NCBI GenBank assembly: GCA_003313425.1
Contig: NHZP01000037.1
Location: 1 to 64,000, forward strand
Length of the DNA stretch: 64,000 nt
Direction of reading: 5' to 3'
Source of the DNA: Pseudopyrenochaeta lycopersici
Taxonomy: Eukaryota; Ascomycota; Dothideomycetes; Pleosporales; Pseudopyrenochaetaceae
Both the position numbers and the translations under genes were made by a program. The notes beneath the pieces are model-generated. The model saw nothing but the letters and a program-made list of their open reading frames with translations, was not told where the DNA came from and made no database searches. Shown in pieces: positions 22,031-36,648 of the stretch. The first letter of the stretch is position 1, and every line of letters begins with the position of its first letter.

Positions 22031-22319
22031 TCTGAGTACGCGCAATATGGCGAGAAGAGTCCTGAGGATCTCGTTAGTTGGAGAGAACAGGTCTAAGGGC
22101 AGCCTTCGACGTACCCCTCTTATAGGGAGGGTTCGAGGACCAAGACGGGAGACCAAAAGGAGCCGGAATGGGTTCCCATGTTGCTATTCATAGCATCACA
22201 GGTCAACTTCGATACGGAGTTGATTTCCCATTAGAGATGGAACTGTTAAGAGGTAATAAGTACTAAGTGACCCCATCCCCCCAAGAGAGAATAAGATCTT
22301 GCAGATCAATCATCTCGAG
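22031..22319. promoter_or_regulatory. Bidirectional upstream region (pseudokinase / DUF3723)
   Basis: The two genes diverge from this interval, so both promoters must lie here or overlap it. An alternative upstream non-ATG extension of the pseudokinase frame covers part of it. No clear TATA box. Confidence 0.35.
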
Positions 22320-26205
<3,886 letters not shown>

Positions 26206-26306
26206 GGTGAGTCCCAACTTGGACGAAGATTGGTTTAAACCACCTGGACTGGTTATGTGGTAGCATTCTCTGTTCTGTTATGCAATAACACCATTTCTCC
26301 ACAACG

Positions 26307-27520
26307 ATGACAGGTATCGAAGAAGAGCTTAAAGAAGTTGAAAGAATACCTTCTGGCGATGAAATCCCTGTTGGTAAGAGTACCCTAATAATGTGGCACA
26401 TGCGATGCAATTCTCAATAGACTTGAAACTATCTTTATTTTTTGAGTTGTCTCTCCCTCTTCTACAGAGCACAACCTAGTCTTTATATCTGCGGTCTCAA
26501 CTTCAGCTCTTCGGACTGGCCGATGGTCAATCCGATATTCTCGGTCTCACCGAAAGTCTATTATTTCGGTTTCTCCGATCAGATATCACCGTACTTTCTA
26601 GACCTGTCAACAATCCCATGGCAGAAAATAGCTGACAAGCATGGTGTTGTTCGCTCAACTTTGACACGCAACGCGACAGGTGAGACGCGTCCGCAGGAAG
26701 AGGCAGCACTTGCACAACAGAAACTCAGCCCTGAACAAGAGGAGGAGCTTGTAAAGTATATAGAAAGGCTAACAGAGCGTCGTCTTCCACCTACAAGGCA
26801 AATGATCCAGAATTTCGCAGCAGAGATCGCTCACGACAAAGTCTCCGAGAGCTGGGTTACCCGCTCCCTGCACCGGCACCCTGACCGACTCACCTCTAAA
26901 TGGAACAACCCTATGACCGCTGAACGTCACGCCGCTAATTCCTATGACAAGTACAAGGAGTACTTTGTCATCATGCAACAGAAGATCGCTCAGTATGAGA
27001 TTGAGCCTAAGAATACCTACAATATGGATGAGAGGGCTTCATGGCTGGGGTTATTGGCAAGTCAAAACGAGTGTTTGCAAAGAGCGCATATGAACGGAAG
27101 CAGAGCCGGCTGTCACTTCACGATGGCAATCGTGAGTGGATTACGCTGTTGGCATGTATTTGCGCGGATGGATCTGCTCTTCCTCCAGGCCTCATCTTTG
27201 CAGCAGAATCAAAGAACATACAGGACACTTGGGTGGCTGATGTGGATAAAAAGAAGCACTCAGTTCACTGCGCAGTGTCACCCACAGGCTGGTCCAACGA
27301 TGACGTAGGATTAGGATGGCTTGAGCAGGTGTTTCAACGCTACACCAACAAGAAAGCTCAAAGAAGGCAGCGCCTCTTAATAATGGATGGCCACGGCTCG
27401 CACATAACGATGAAGTTTATCAGTTACTGCGATAAACACCATATCCAGTTATGTATTTACCCGCCACACTCAACCCAGACGCTTCAGCCGCTTGATGTGG
27501 TGATGTTTAAGCCGATATCA
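26307..27520 (+). pseudogene. Pogo-type transposase relic, split by a solo LTR
   Basis: A start at 26307 (MTGIEEELKEVERIPSGDEIP) is interrupted at 26368 by a 244-bp LTR with a duplicated ATCCC, and resumes at 26618 with the helix-turn-helix (ADKHGVVRSTLTR), the CENP-B-like region (WVTRSLHRHPDRLTS) and the DDE core (NTYNMDE, LLIMDGHGSH, PHSTQTLQPLDVVMFKP). A missing base near 27035 shifts the frame between NMDE and GVIGKSKRVF. It stops matching near 27520, where an inverted hAT fragment begins. It is related to, but clearly diverged from, the full element at 31115. Confidence 0.88.
26369..26612 (-). repeat. Solo LTR (244 bp) with TSD ATCCC
   Basis: Minus orientation TGTTGACAGG...TTACCAACA, perfect TGTTG/CAACA ends. 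ATCCC at 26364-26368 and 26613-26617 is the target duplication. Same family as 38926, 39375 and 44039. Confidence 0.93.
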
Positions 27521-27529
27521 TCAGCATAT

Positions 27530-28160
27530 CATGGCCATACGTGAAAGACAGGGAAAGCTGCTTCGGTTGATCTCCAGGAGCCACCAATCCAGGGTAGAAT
27601 GAGACCCAAGAGTAGTGGGATCCCCTAAGATAAATTTCTCGAACTCATCTTTCGTACATGTCCATATAAGCTGCTCTTGGTCCCACTTATCAAACTCATC
27701 AGGCTCCATCCTTCGGCTTGGTGACGATATGTAGCCTCAACACCAAATTGATCCTTGTAGAAAGTTAGCCATATTGCCTGAGCCTTTGCCATCGTATTAT
27801 CTACCCAATCTGCCTGCCAATTGCGATCTAGATAGGCTTTGCGACGATGCGGAGCTAGTAGTAATGCGGCTCCGTATGCGGCTACCTCATCGGTCTTAGC
27901 GTAATATTTATCGAAGACATACCAGGACGTAGTGATACAATTAAGCAGCTGCTTGCTTCCAGCATACTTGGCCGAAGACTTCTTATAATGTTTTACGAAG
28001 AAATCCATTGTATAGTGTACGATCGAGTGTTGCATTAGCACCTTCAGTTTCCTTTGTAACACGCTTGAAGGGTTGTAAGAAGTCAACGATATTCTTTAGT
28101 AGGTCCCAGTCCTCTGACGTAAGAAGATCCTCAGCGACAAACTCGGCGTAGTGAGAAGAT
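27530..28160 (-). pseudogene. hAT transposase relic (C-terminal part)
   Basis: Minus-strand pieces in two frames: TSEDWDLLKNIVDFLQPFK, MDFFVKHYKKSSAKYAG, SWYVFDKYYAKTDEVAAYG, AALLLAPHRRKAYLDRNW and the dimerisation segment LDWWLLEINRSSFPCLSRMA. These are hallmarks of fungal hAT transposases. The end of the hAT C-terminus abuts the pogo relic at about 27525, and frame changes occur near 27690 and 28060. Confidence 0.85.
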
Positions 28161-28251
28161 CGTCAAGCAGTAGTATAAATTGAATAAGGAAGCTCTGAAG
28201 GAAAAGCTGTATGGAGCTGTTAGATTGTCAAATACAAGGAGAAGACTCACT

Positions 28252-28440
28252 TTACCTTCTATCGGCGGGAGCAACATACTTAGCTTTGAACCCGTATTCA
28301 TCCTCGATCTTCTGCCTCACCTCTAGTAGCGGCAGTCCTTGTGAAATGTGGAGCTCCAGGATGCCGTGCTTGTAGGGCTCCCAGGCGTCTACATGCAGAG
28401 TCGGCGCCTTGCGCTTTCGCGGCCGGGCCGGCGGACCCAT
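28252..28440 (-). CDS. Clr5-domain protein, N-terminal fragment
   Basis: From ATG 28440 the frame gives a basic start, then DAWEPYKHGILELHISQGLP and EVRQKIEDEYGFKA, the fungal Clr5 N-terminal domain (W..YK..I..L...). A GTATGT donor at 28279 may end the exon; a spliced continuation leads into the hAT relic without recognisable protein. The long open frame upstream (to 28782) is low-complexity and may be non-coding or another exon. The gene is probably truncated. Clr5 proteins are uncharacterised apart from a role of one member in silencing in fission yeast. Confidence 0.5.
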   Translation of the reverse strand: MGPPARPRKRKAPTLHVDAWEPYKHGILELHISQGLPLLEVRQKIEDEYGFKAKYVAPADRR

Positions 28441-28924
28441 GGGCGATGCGGGCGCTGCAAACACAGACTGAAAGTTACCAACAGGCTCCACATCATGTTG
28501 CTTGTCGTTGGGAAGCGCTGGAGACACACGGAACTGGTGGGGAGGGTGGGGCTGTACGCGGCGGGAAGTGAGAAAGCAGAATCGTCCTGTTGCCAGATGC
28601 TGCAAAGCAGAACATGTCAGCAAAGAGGCTCTGAAGATGTGTCGCACGCCGAGCAAACCGCAGGCATTGGGAGGAGGAAGGGCGATTGGGCACAGCTCAA
28701 AACTGCCATTGTCACTCGGCGGGCGGGGCGCGCTAGTGCTCGTGGAGGCGTGGCGTGGCGCTCTGCGACTGCCTGTGCTCAAAGCCGCCGAAGCACTTCA
28801 CCAGCTGTCGCCCCGTCCGCGTTCGCAAAAGTGCAATCTCGCACAAGAACACGCTGATTGGTCCATCAGCACAACTATACGTGAGCGCTTTGGCGGTGGT
28901 GACATATCCTCTGTGTATGGAGTG
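28441..28924. other. GC-rich spacer upstream of the Clr5 fragment
   Basis: Overlapping ORFs on both strands without motifs. It may hold the Clr5 gene's promoter or an upstream exon. Confidence 0.3.
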
Positions 28925-29179
28925 TCACGTGTTTGTGCTTGGATTGCAAATTAGAACAAGGCAATAGGTAGTTTGCCAGCGTATCTCACATGGCAGTATG
29001 GTTGCAATCCTACCATCCATCGAGGGGGTTTCGGGAGTGATTGGTTCGGGGGGCTGATCAGATTTACGTTTGGCTGGGGACAGAAAGTTGGACCGGGGGT
29101 CTGAGGAGGACTGCTTAGCTGAAGAGGCTGTTGAGAGTGACATTGACATAGTACTTCGACCTGGTCTTTCCAGGAAAGA

Positions 29180-30135
29180 TCAGGAGTCAGGAACGACGAT
29201 AAAAACGTAGTCCTGTGGAAGTTGTGGCGGATGAAGCATTACATCGTGGTTAAGAAAACCGATAACTCTGCCTGTGCAGTTGATCGTTGTGTTAGCCTGG
29301 AACTGCGTGTTAGGCCTATCCGCCATCTTCTTGCAGCGCATCATCCAAGGGTTCACATGAATGGGGAAGATCACAAAGACCTGGAACTGATGGGAACCTC
29401 TGAAAGGGGGCTTGGCTGGGTTGCCCGGGTTGATGAAGGTTGAAAGCTGTACGAAGCCGCAGCATTTTTGTTGTCTGTCTGAGAGACCAAATGCGGGGTC
29501 TTTATGGAGTAATGTTAGGCCTGAGCCAATTATAGGGCCTGTGAAAGCGACAATGGGCGAGATATTGGGGAAGCAGTCTGCTGTATTGAACATGCGGGGG
29601 CCAATCCTGTAAAGTAAGTGAAAGTCAGTGTATGTAAGGTTATGAAGCTGGGGGGATGAATATACGGCTGGTAACATTGATCACGGACAATGAGAGATGG
29701 GATCGTGTAATCCTGTGCTTCATCGGGTGCGTCCGAGTCGTTGTTGGGACCAATCTCCCATGTCAATGCGTATGGGTGAACTATCCCATAGAGGACGAAG
29801 CACTGATTGTTCCAGTCTGACGGATCGATGACTGGTTGGTCATAGATAGACAATTTCAGACTAAAAGGTGCTGAGCCGATATTCTCGTCATGTTCTTTGG
29901 GCTGAAGAGTCGCATATTCAGGGTTGTGCAACCAAGCTGGTGAAGGGAAGTTGACTGTTGCAATGGTCTCGAAATTGAGGCCTTTGATTTGTTGCTCTTC
30001 AGGAGATCCAAATCTGTTAAGGGGCGGTACGCGTGCTATGAAAAAGATAGGCATGTCACCACCGGCAGCCTTTAGGGCCTCGGAGGGGGCGTGTTGATGT
30101 GGTGAGGCATCTGGCGATGTAGATGTGAAGGCCAT
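29180..30135 (-). CDS. Two-exon hypothetical protein
   Basis: Exons 30135-29666 and 29606-29180, joined across a 59-bp intron (GTATAT...TTACAG) in frame; 298 residues. The sequence looks protein-like throughout (GIVHPYALTWEIGPN, INCTGRVIGFLNHDVML), with few low-complexity runs after the first 25 residues. No family is recognised, and no signal peptide or membrane segment is evident. The frame remains open for another 85 codons after the TGA at 29180-29182 (Ser/Pro-rich, to 28925), so the present stop could be a nonsense mutation of a longer gene. Confidence 0.6.
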
Positions 30136-31112
30136 TTCTGGAGAGGATTCCTTAATGGGCTTGCGGGGATCTTTTTTGGATTTTTTTTTTCTTTTTCTTT
30201 TTTGGGCGAACTATATATGAGATGTCAGTTCGCAAGGCTGTTATATTGCGATGAAAAGCAAGTGGGCGGGGTAACAGCCAGGAGACAGATATCGGTGGGG
30301 TAATGAGATACCATGAAACTATGCTGTACACGACGGAGGCTTCCGGCTCGTACAGGGCTCGCTTCAATGTGAATGGCGAAGTGTGGTTGAGGTGGTGGTG
30401 AGATATGTATGTAGGGTCTAGATTTAGAGTTTCATAATTTCTTTTGTAGCTTAAATGAAGTGGGGCCTCTAGATGCTATTGGTGGCACTATACTCAGCTA
30501 GCTATGGTCACGCTATCAAGATGTAAGTGGCTTGGATTCTGGATTCTGGATTCTTAGAAATTTTGTGATGAGTCTCATTTTGGATATAGTTCTAGCGCAT
30601 GCTTATGTCCTGGCGCTTAGACGATGAGCTGATGGAGGGTATAATGCTGCTGTCGAAGGTACGAGAGAGGGACATCATCGGCAACACGGTGCCGGAGAAC
30701 ATGATTGTGGCGGAGAAGAGGTTAGAGGATTGCAGCGAAGCAACGATCAAAGAGGCGGAAGCATGGGACTGGACCTCCCCGGCGTGGCGAAGCAAATAGT
30801 ATAATAATAGCAAAATGGAAGAATCTCTCCAGAATCAAGCAATAGACAGCATGGTATAGAGAAGAGAGTTGTACAGTGATCAGGCTACAGTTTTAGTGTC
30901 GTGTGTGTTGTTCGATGGCGGCAGTAGGAGTGGGGATTGCCAAAAATGATGCCTTAGGCAGTAGAGTTGGCTGACGAGAAAGGAAAAGAAAAGGCGGCGT
31001 GAATGCGAGTGGCCGAGTTTGTTACACTACAGCCGATGCAGCTATACCTAACTGTCGCAGGCCAAGGCATCATCTCAGGTAGTCTAGTTATCACGTGCCA
31101 TCTGAAAGAGGT
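30136..31112. other. Intergenic; short ORF at 30599-30799
   Basis: Contains the upstream region of the gene at 30135, a poly-T/TTTTTC tract at about 30173-30205, and a 66-codon plus-strand ORF (LDDELMEGIMLLSKVRERD) that might be a gene-end fragment. No family recognised. Confidence 0.35.
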
Positions 31113-31114
31113 TA

Positions 31115-31155
31115 CCGTGTCCGTGCGCGCAACGCCCGGAGTCGCGCAGCGCCCG
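31115..31155 (+). repeat. Left terminal inverted repeat of the pogo-type element
   Basis: 41 bp, matched by 33196-33236 with one G/A difference. Confidence 0.95.
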
Positions 31156-31266
31156 CGAACCATCCCAACAGGTCACCCAAAAATGAGGCTGTAGAGCCAC
31201 ACACAATAGCTATTATCACGAGATTTTGTGGTGGAGTAGTATAGTGATGCTTGCGATCAATTTAGC

Positions 31267-33147
31267 CTATTCAAATCTTTCTGGAAGGTTGACTCTGCGG
31301 CCGAGGCGCGTGGTGACAGCTAGGGCGGGAGGAACAGCCTCTGTAGCTGCGCCGCCACCCACAGCATCAACCACACGTTTCTGACGCTTGTTCTTCTGTG
31401 TGGGTGGCCATAAAGCCTTCCTCTTACCCTTTTGGGATAATTGTAGAGCTTCTTCAGCGGTGCGCGCTGCTCGCTGACGTGCGCGTTCAGCTGTTTGTTC
31501 AGCCTTCTCAGCCTTCGCCTTCTCCCTCTCTATCTTGAGTGCCTCTCGCGCAACACGCTTCTCCTGTTCAAGCTTCTCCTTGTACAGCTTATTGGACTGC
31601 TTCAACTCCTTCATCTCAGCTTTTTTGAGTTGTTCCTCCTTCTCCTCACGCTCCATCACTCTCTGACGAAACTCAGCCTCACGCCTCTTACTTGGTGACC
31701 AGAAAACAGCTCCACCATGGTACTCCTTGCGCTGTTGGAGAGGCAAGACCTGTTGCTTCTTCTTATGCTTCTCCTTAGTAGTTAACGCCTCCTTGAGGCT
31801 CTTCATCTCATGGTGGAGTAGCTCATTTTGAACTGAGAGATGGTGGAGTGAGCGGCCAAGCTTCCGTGACTCCTTACTGCGCTCATCCTTCACTGCAGAG
31901 CGAATGAGCGACTGTACTTTAAGCCAATCCTCTCCGCTGTAGCACGAAGTAGAGGACTCTTGTGACATTGAGGCCTCTGAGGCGTCGTCAGTGAATCTAT
32001 TAAGGATTTTGTTAGGGTTAATAGGTGCTATACCCGTAACTTCGAAGGACCTGAGTACAGTCGCTACAGTGAAGCTGCTCACCCAGGCCTTCCAGAATAG
32101 AGGGAAGAAGTCGCCTTTTTTAATAGGGAGCCATCCCATGCTTCGGTGAGTGTGTTGAGTCAGCTCATTTGTGTAGTTTGATGAAAGAGGCTTAAAGCAG
32201 ACTACATCTAGCGGCTGAAGCGTGTGGGTTGAATGTGGAGGAAAGATAGCCAATAGTATCTTGTTGTCGTCGCAGTACCTAATGAAATCCATCGTCAGGT
32301 GAGACCCATGGCCATCAACGATTAATAGCCGGTACTTTCTTCGAGCTTTCTTCTTGGTGTAGCGATCAAACACCTGTTCAAGCCAAGCCAGGCCTACGTC
32401 ATCGTTCGTCCAGCCAGAGGGGGACGTAGTGAAGTGTACTGAGTGCTTTCTTGGGTCTATACTCTGTACCCAGCTCGATTGTACAGCCTTGCCGGCAGCC
32501 TGATAGATAAGGCCTGGCGGCAACGCAGATCCATCGGCACACACACATGCCAGGAGTGTAATCCACTCACGATTGCCATCTTGGAGTGATGCCCTAACCT
32601 CCTTCTTCTCCCATCTCCTCTTACTGAAGATCCTCTTTGACCTGCCAACGACTCCAATCATGAAGCCCTTTTCATCCATATTATACGTGTGCTCAGCGTC
32701 AACGTCATACTCTGTTATTTTGTGCTGCAGTAGATCAAAGTACAGCTTGTACTTATCACCAGAATCAGCGGCGTGGCGAACAGAGTCCATGGCCGTCGTC
32801 CATTGTGGTGTGAGGCGATCTTTGTGCCTGTTCATGAAGCGCGTAACCCAGCTATCAGATACTGCCTCTCGCGCAATTGTCGAGGCGAAATTTCGTATCA
32901 TGTCTCTTGTAGGTGGCAGGCGACGCGCTGTAAGTCCTTCTATATACTTCACAAGCTCCTCCTCTTGTTATAGGTTGAGCTTCTGTTGGTTGGTGTCCTT
33001 AATTGCGCGTGGTGCCTGAATCTGCTTGTGCCTCCGCGACAACGTTGACCGATCAACACCATGGTTAGTAGCTATTTTTTGATAGCAAAGTTTTTCGCCG
33101 GACTTTAGAGCATTAATCTCTGCAAGCGCATTATCAATTGCAGTCAT
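31267..33147 (-). pseudogene. Pogo-type transposase with one nonsense codon
   Basis: From ATG 33147: helix-turn-helix (CYQKIATNHGVDRSTLSRR), then an in-frame TAA at 32968-32970 where the related copy at 26.7 kb has a Glu codon. The frame then runs uninterrupted for 561 codons: CENP-B-like DNA-binding (WVTRFMNRHKDRLTP), DDE_1 catalytic region (TYNMDEKGF, LLIVDGHGSHLTMDF, LQPLDVVCFKP), and a long Lys/Glu-rich coiled-coil tail. The stop separates the first DNA-binding helix-turn-helix from the rest, so the product is probably inactive. Neighbouring substitutions are partly G-to-A, as RIP would give. Confidence 0.9.
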
Positions 33148-33195
33148 CGTTGTTGTGTTGTTACGCGTCAGAGTATGGGGTACTTTTTTGTTGAT

Positions 33196-33236
33196 CGGGC
33201 GTTGCGCGACTCCGGGCGTTGCGCGCACGGACACGG
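33196..33236 (-). repeat. Right terminal inverted repeat of the pogo-type element
   Basis: Reverse complement of 31115-31155 with one mismatch; followed by TA and then, after 148 bp, the helicase ORF. Confidence 0.95.
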
Positions 33237-33386
33237 TAGTGGCCCTGCGCAAGCGCCGAGACGGGACAATCCTCGACAGAGGGTCTTGTACCCGGTTTGC
33301 CGAAAACACGCGCCAGGACACCTCACTAAAAACAAACTCGTGATAGTTCGTCTATATACCTTTGAATCGCGCGTTTCTTCGCAGAA

Positions 33387-34172
33387 ATGGGATCTACACC
33401 CCTGATTTACGATGCAAATGTCGACTACGATATTTTCAGTGACCCCATTGATGACGTTGCCGTCGACCCGTGTCCCGCCCAAACCATGCATACCCACACC
33501 CCCTTCACAAACCCCGACTGGTCGTTGGATGACGGTATAACAAGTCTAGAAGCGCTCACAGGGCATGGATTGAGGTCTCAGCAACGTGAGGCCTTAGTAG
33601 ATTTGTATAACCGCAATGATGTAGTGCTGGTGGCTACTACTGGGTTTGGGAAGACGCTGGTTATAACTGGTTTCCACAACCTTATATCACCGTCTCGGCA
33701 ATCTATCACATTAATTATTAGCCCCCTCAAGGCTATCCAGAACAATCAAAGTACTACTCTGAATTCGGTCTCTTCAAGCTATCGTGGATTCGTGCTCGAC
33801 GGAGACACTAATACACTTACCAACCGCCATGCTATCGCTCGTGGAGACTACACGCATATTTGGGTATCTGCTGAAATTGCATTGGGAGAGCTGTTAGAGA
33901 GAAATAGAGAAGAATTACCCGAGAAGGACCAGGGGCGATCAAGGAAGACGAAGCCTAGGGCCGAGGGCAAGGCCACTGCCGGTGGACCCCTTCGACGGGT
34001 GCGACACGTCTTCCCTACTGGATACGAGGACAATGGAACGTTTACCTCCGTGCTACAATACCCTGAGTTTCAAAAGCGTCTATATTTAGTTGCTATCGAC
34101 GAACTCCATTTATGCAGTGAGAGAAGTTGGGGTGGGTCCTTCCGGCCAGCCATGGCCAACTCCATAAGCTAA
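33387..34172 (+). pseudogene. RecQ-like superfamily 2 helicase, N-terminal fragment
   Basis: From ATG 33387: an acidic N-terminus, a Q-motif-like LRSQQREAL, Walker A TTGFGKTLV, motif Ia TLIISPLKAIQ, and motif II as DELHLCSERSWGGSFRP. The protein then ends after nine more residues, so motifs III-VI and any C-terminal domain are missing. The sequence beyond about 34155 belongs to the 3' end of the minus-strand gene, indicating a breakpoint. Similar RecQ-like helicases are common in fungal subtelomeres. The truncated protein cannot be an active helicase. Confidence 0.8.
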
Positions 34173-36007
34173 ACTGGCTTCAGTTGAAGAATTCGCATCT
34201 TGGGTGGCAAAAGTGGCATGTTTGACTAGATTTGATCTATCCTCCCCTTCCCTTGTTGAGGTTGTTGTCATATCAGCGCTAATCATCTCACCTATATGTC
34301 CAACTGGACTACTATCTAATCTTGGTCTCTTCTGGGCGTGCACAGAAACATCGCCTCCCTCAATGGCCCGGGTGCTTGAAGTCCTATGCGGAACGGAATC
34401 ACGGCGTGTAACATCTGTGAAAATTTAGTGATAGGACAAGGTCACACCAGAAAAGACAAGTACCTTGGGGTCGAGTATGGGCGCTCTCTTCTATCACTCT
34501 TCGGTTATCGTCGAGGCCAGAACTCGGTGGATTTGATCGTGCTATGATCCGCACGTCTGACAGATCGGGAACACACTTGGGTATGGGCTGCTCTTGGTCC
34601 AGTGTCTGTTCTGTGGGCGAATCAAGGATGGATGAGACGTGTAGAGAGGAACAGTTGGATTGTACGGGCTTTACGTTGGCTTGTACTCGCATAACACACC
34701 CCGGAGGATGAGTTTGGATTGAACCGACTGGGTTCTGTACTGTGCTGGTTTCGAACGCCTGCGGCTTGCACGAGTCCCTATACAAGTGGTTGTTTCGTTG
34801 CCAGTGCCGGCACCCCTGAGTTAACCCTTGAATGGACACTAAGAGGATGAGTGAAAGTCGCAGGGTTTACTTTATGAGTCTTCAACTTACCAAAGTGAGA
34901 CAGCATACGATAGAAGAGTTTTTCTACTAGGCCAGAGTAAGACTGAGAAACCTGGACCAATTCTTCATCTAACCAACATAACCCAGACACATGTGACCTA
35001 TGCCTGTTTTGCCATAATTTTTCGTAGCTAGTGACGTTAGCGGTGAAGGATAAATGAAGGTGAGACGTATACTCTGTTGTTGTGATGGAGTCAGAGACGG
35101 TGATGATCAGTCCAGGGGCTTTCGTGCGCATTAGCAAGAGAATATCGCCCTGAAGTACATATCTCTCGATCTGTTTTCGCTTCCTGGCCTTTGCTTTGGG
35201 CTCGAACTTGTTGAAACCTGGCACCAAGGCCTCTAACATAGCTGCCTTTATACGTGTGGTAGTATTAACCTCAGATACTTTGTGTAAAGATCGATTCCAC
35301 CAGCTGGCAAGGTTAACTTTATGGAAGGGCTGCTGGAAGATCCCATAGCTGTCTGAATTGTTGAGAGTTTGGTACGACCATTGGGGGCTGGAGGCATGAA
35401 TAATAGTGCCAAAGAAAGCCGACTGATCGATATATAATGCTGTTAAGCTCTCATCTACTTTCTGCTGCTTTGAGTTCCATTGTTTCAAAGTTTTGGATTT
35501 GAGTGTTTGGCAAAAGTTCGCCAATTCGTCGTCAGAAATCGGCTTTTTTCGCCTCGTTCTTTTCTGGTTGGAATCATCATCGATGCTCATGTCAGGGTCG
35601 TCTTCTCGGTCGTCTTCTCGGTCGTGTTCTTCTCGGTCGTGTTCTTCTCGGTCCTCTTCTTCTCTGCACCCTTCATTGAAGCCAGCATGATTCTCTGCTG
35701 AACTTGCTAAGCTTTCTCTTTCTCCGTTGCTCTCGTGGTCCTCGTCTTCTTGTGGTGCTTCCTCCGGATCCCTGTTTCCTGCAAACCAAAAACTTACAGA
35801 AGAAGATGGCGGTGTCTGGATAGGTCGCTGAGCAACATATTTGAAAGGAACACTTCTCTTATTGATGATTCGCCGCAACCGAATGGCGATCGAACCAGTT
35901 GAAGTCTCAATGGTAATGAAACCATCCTGAGATGCGCTGCACTGAATTCTTTGGCCAGTACTAACCGTACACTCTATCTTCTCCACATCGGGTGCGCAGG
36001 TGCTCAT
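34110..36007 (-). CDS. Three-exon hypothetical protein with acidic tract
   Basis: Exons 36007-34891, 34838-34464 and 34414-34110 join in frame across 49-52-bp introns (GTAAGT, GTACTT donors); 598 residues. Features are an N-terminal basic patch, an Asp/Glu/Arg-rich repeat (EEDREEHDREEHDRED, about residues 115-140), a basic RTRRKK that could be a nuclear signal, and a conserved-looking central part (SQSYSGLVEKLFYRMLSHFG). No catalytic motif is recognised. The last exon overlaps the end of the helicase fragment by 63 bp, so its final residues are probably derived from foreign sequence at a breakpoint. Confidence 0.55.
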
Positions 36008-36087
36008 CTCGGAATAGCAGTCCAAGGCGCCATTGGCAGCATGAGAGCTGAAGAGATGCAGTGGTCACATTGCTGATGCCAAAAAAT

Positions 36088-36128
36088 GCCAAGAAAATTT
36101 CAGACATCATGTCTGAAATTTTCTTGGC
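36088..36128. repeat. Perfect 19-bp hairpin with 3-base loop
   Basis: GCCAAGAAAATTTCAGACA, loop TCA, then its exact reverse complement. It lies 81 bp upstream of the minus-strand gene start at 36007. Confidence 0.9.
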
Positions 36129-36648
36129 CATCCACTTCGCTAATGCATGCAAGCGTGCGCTGTGACCGTCCGGCCCAGCAATCACGAAAATGCGCTAGCG
36201 ATGGCTAGTTCGTATGTTGCGGCACATCGTCGCAAAGCACGCCAACCTTTTCGGCCAGAAGCACTGCCCCGGCAGAGATGGAGCCCTCGAAAAGCATAGG
36301 ACTGGTTGAGCTTGACCCTCAGACTGACAGAGTGAGGGGTGCTCCGTACTCACATCCGCCACACAGGGGAACAACTCCTAGAGCAGTAAGGGGCACTTTT
36401 TTGGAGACTTCAAGTCCGAGCGAGATTGATAATTAGGGCTGGTGTCTAAGATATATCATGCACGCACACCAACAAGGCTGAGACGTCCTCCAGTTCATTG
36501 CCTTACTGCCTCTCTGAGCGTTCACCGGAAAGTCCTGCATCGTCGTTTGCCTTCTTTCGAACCCCCGCCCAAGCAGAATGACCCAAGCTCCTGCATCGAC
36601 CCGCAGGGCGCAAGTACGTAGGCCCGTCGTCTTTGCGTTCATATCTGA
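36129..36648. other. Intergenic, upstream of the Zn2Cys6 fragment
   Basis: No supportable gene. An antisense ORF at 36433-36723 overlaps the regulator and lacks motifs. Confidence 0.4.

Larger units (their letters stand above)
31115..33236 (-). mobile_element. Complete pogo-type DNA transposon (2122 bp)
   Basis: Terminal inverted repeats of 41 bp (31115-31155 and 33196-33236), starting CCGTGTCCGTGCGCGCAACG, differ at one position. The element is flanked by TA on both sides (31113-31114, 33237-33238), the usual Tc1/mariner/pogo duplication. It carries one transposase frame on the minus strand with one internal stop. Confidence 0.95.

Noticed and set aside
26442..26617. Start of the 288-codon ORF at 26442 as a gene start
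   Set aside because: This part is solo LTR sequence; the true transposase start is at 26307 before the LTR.
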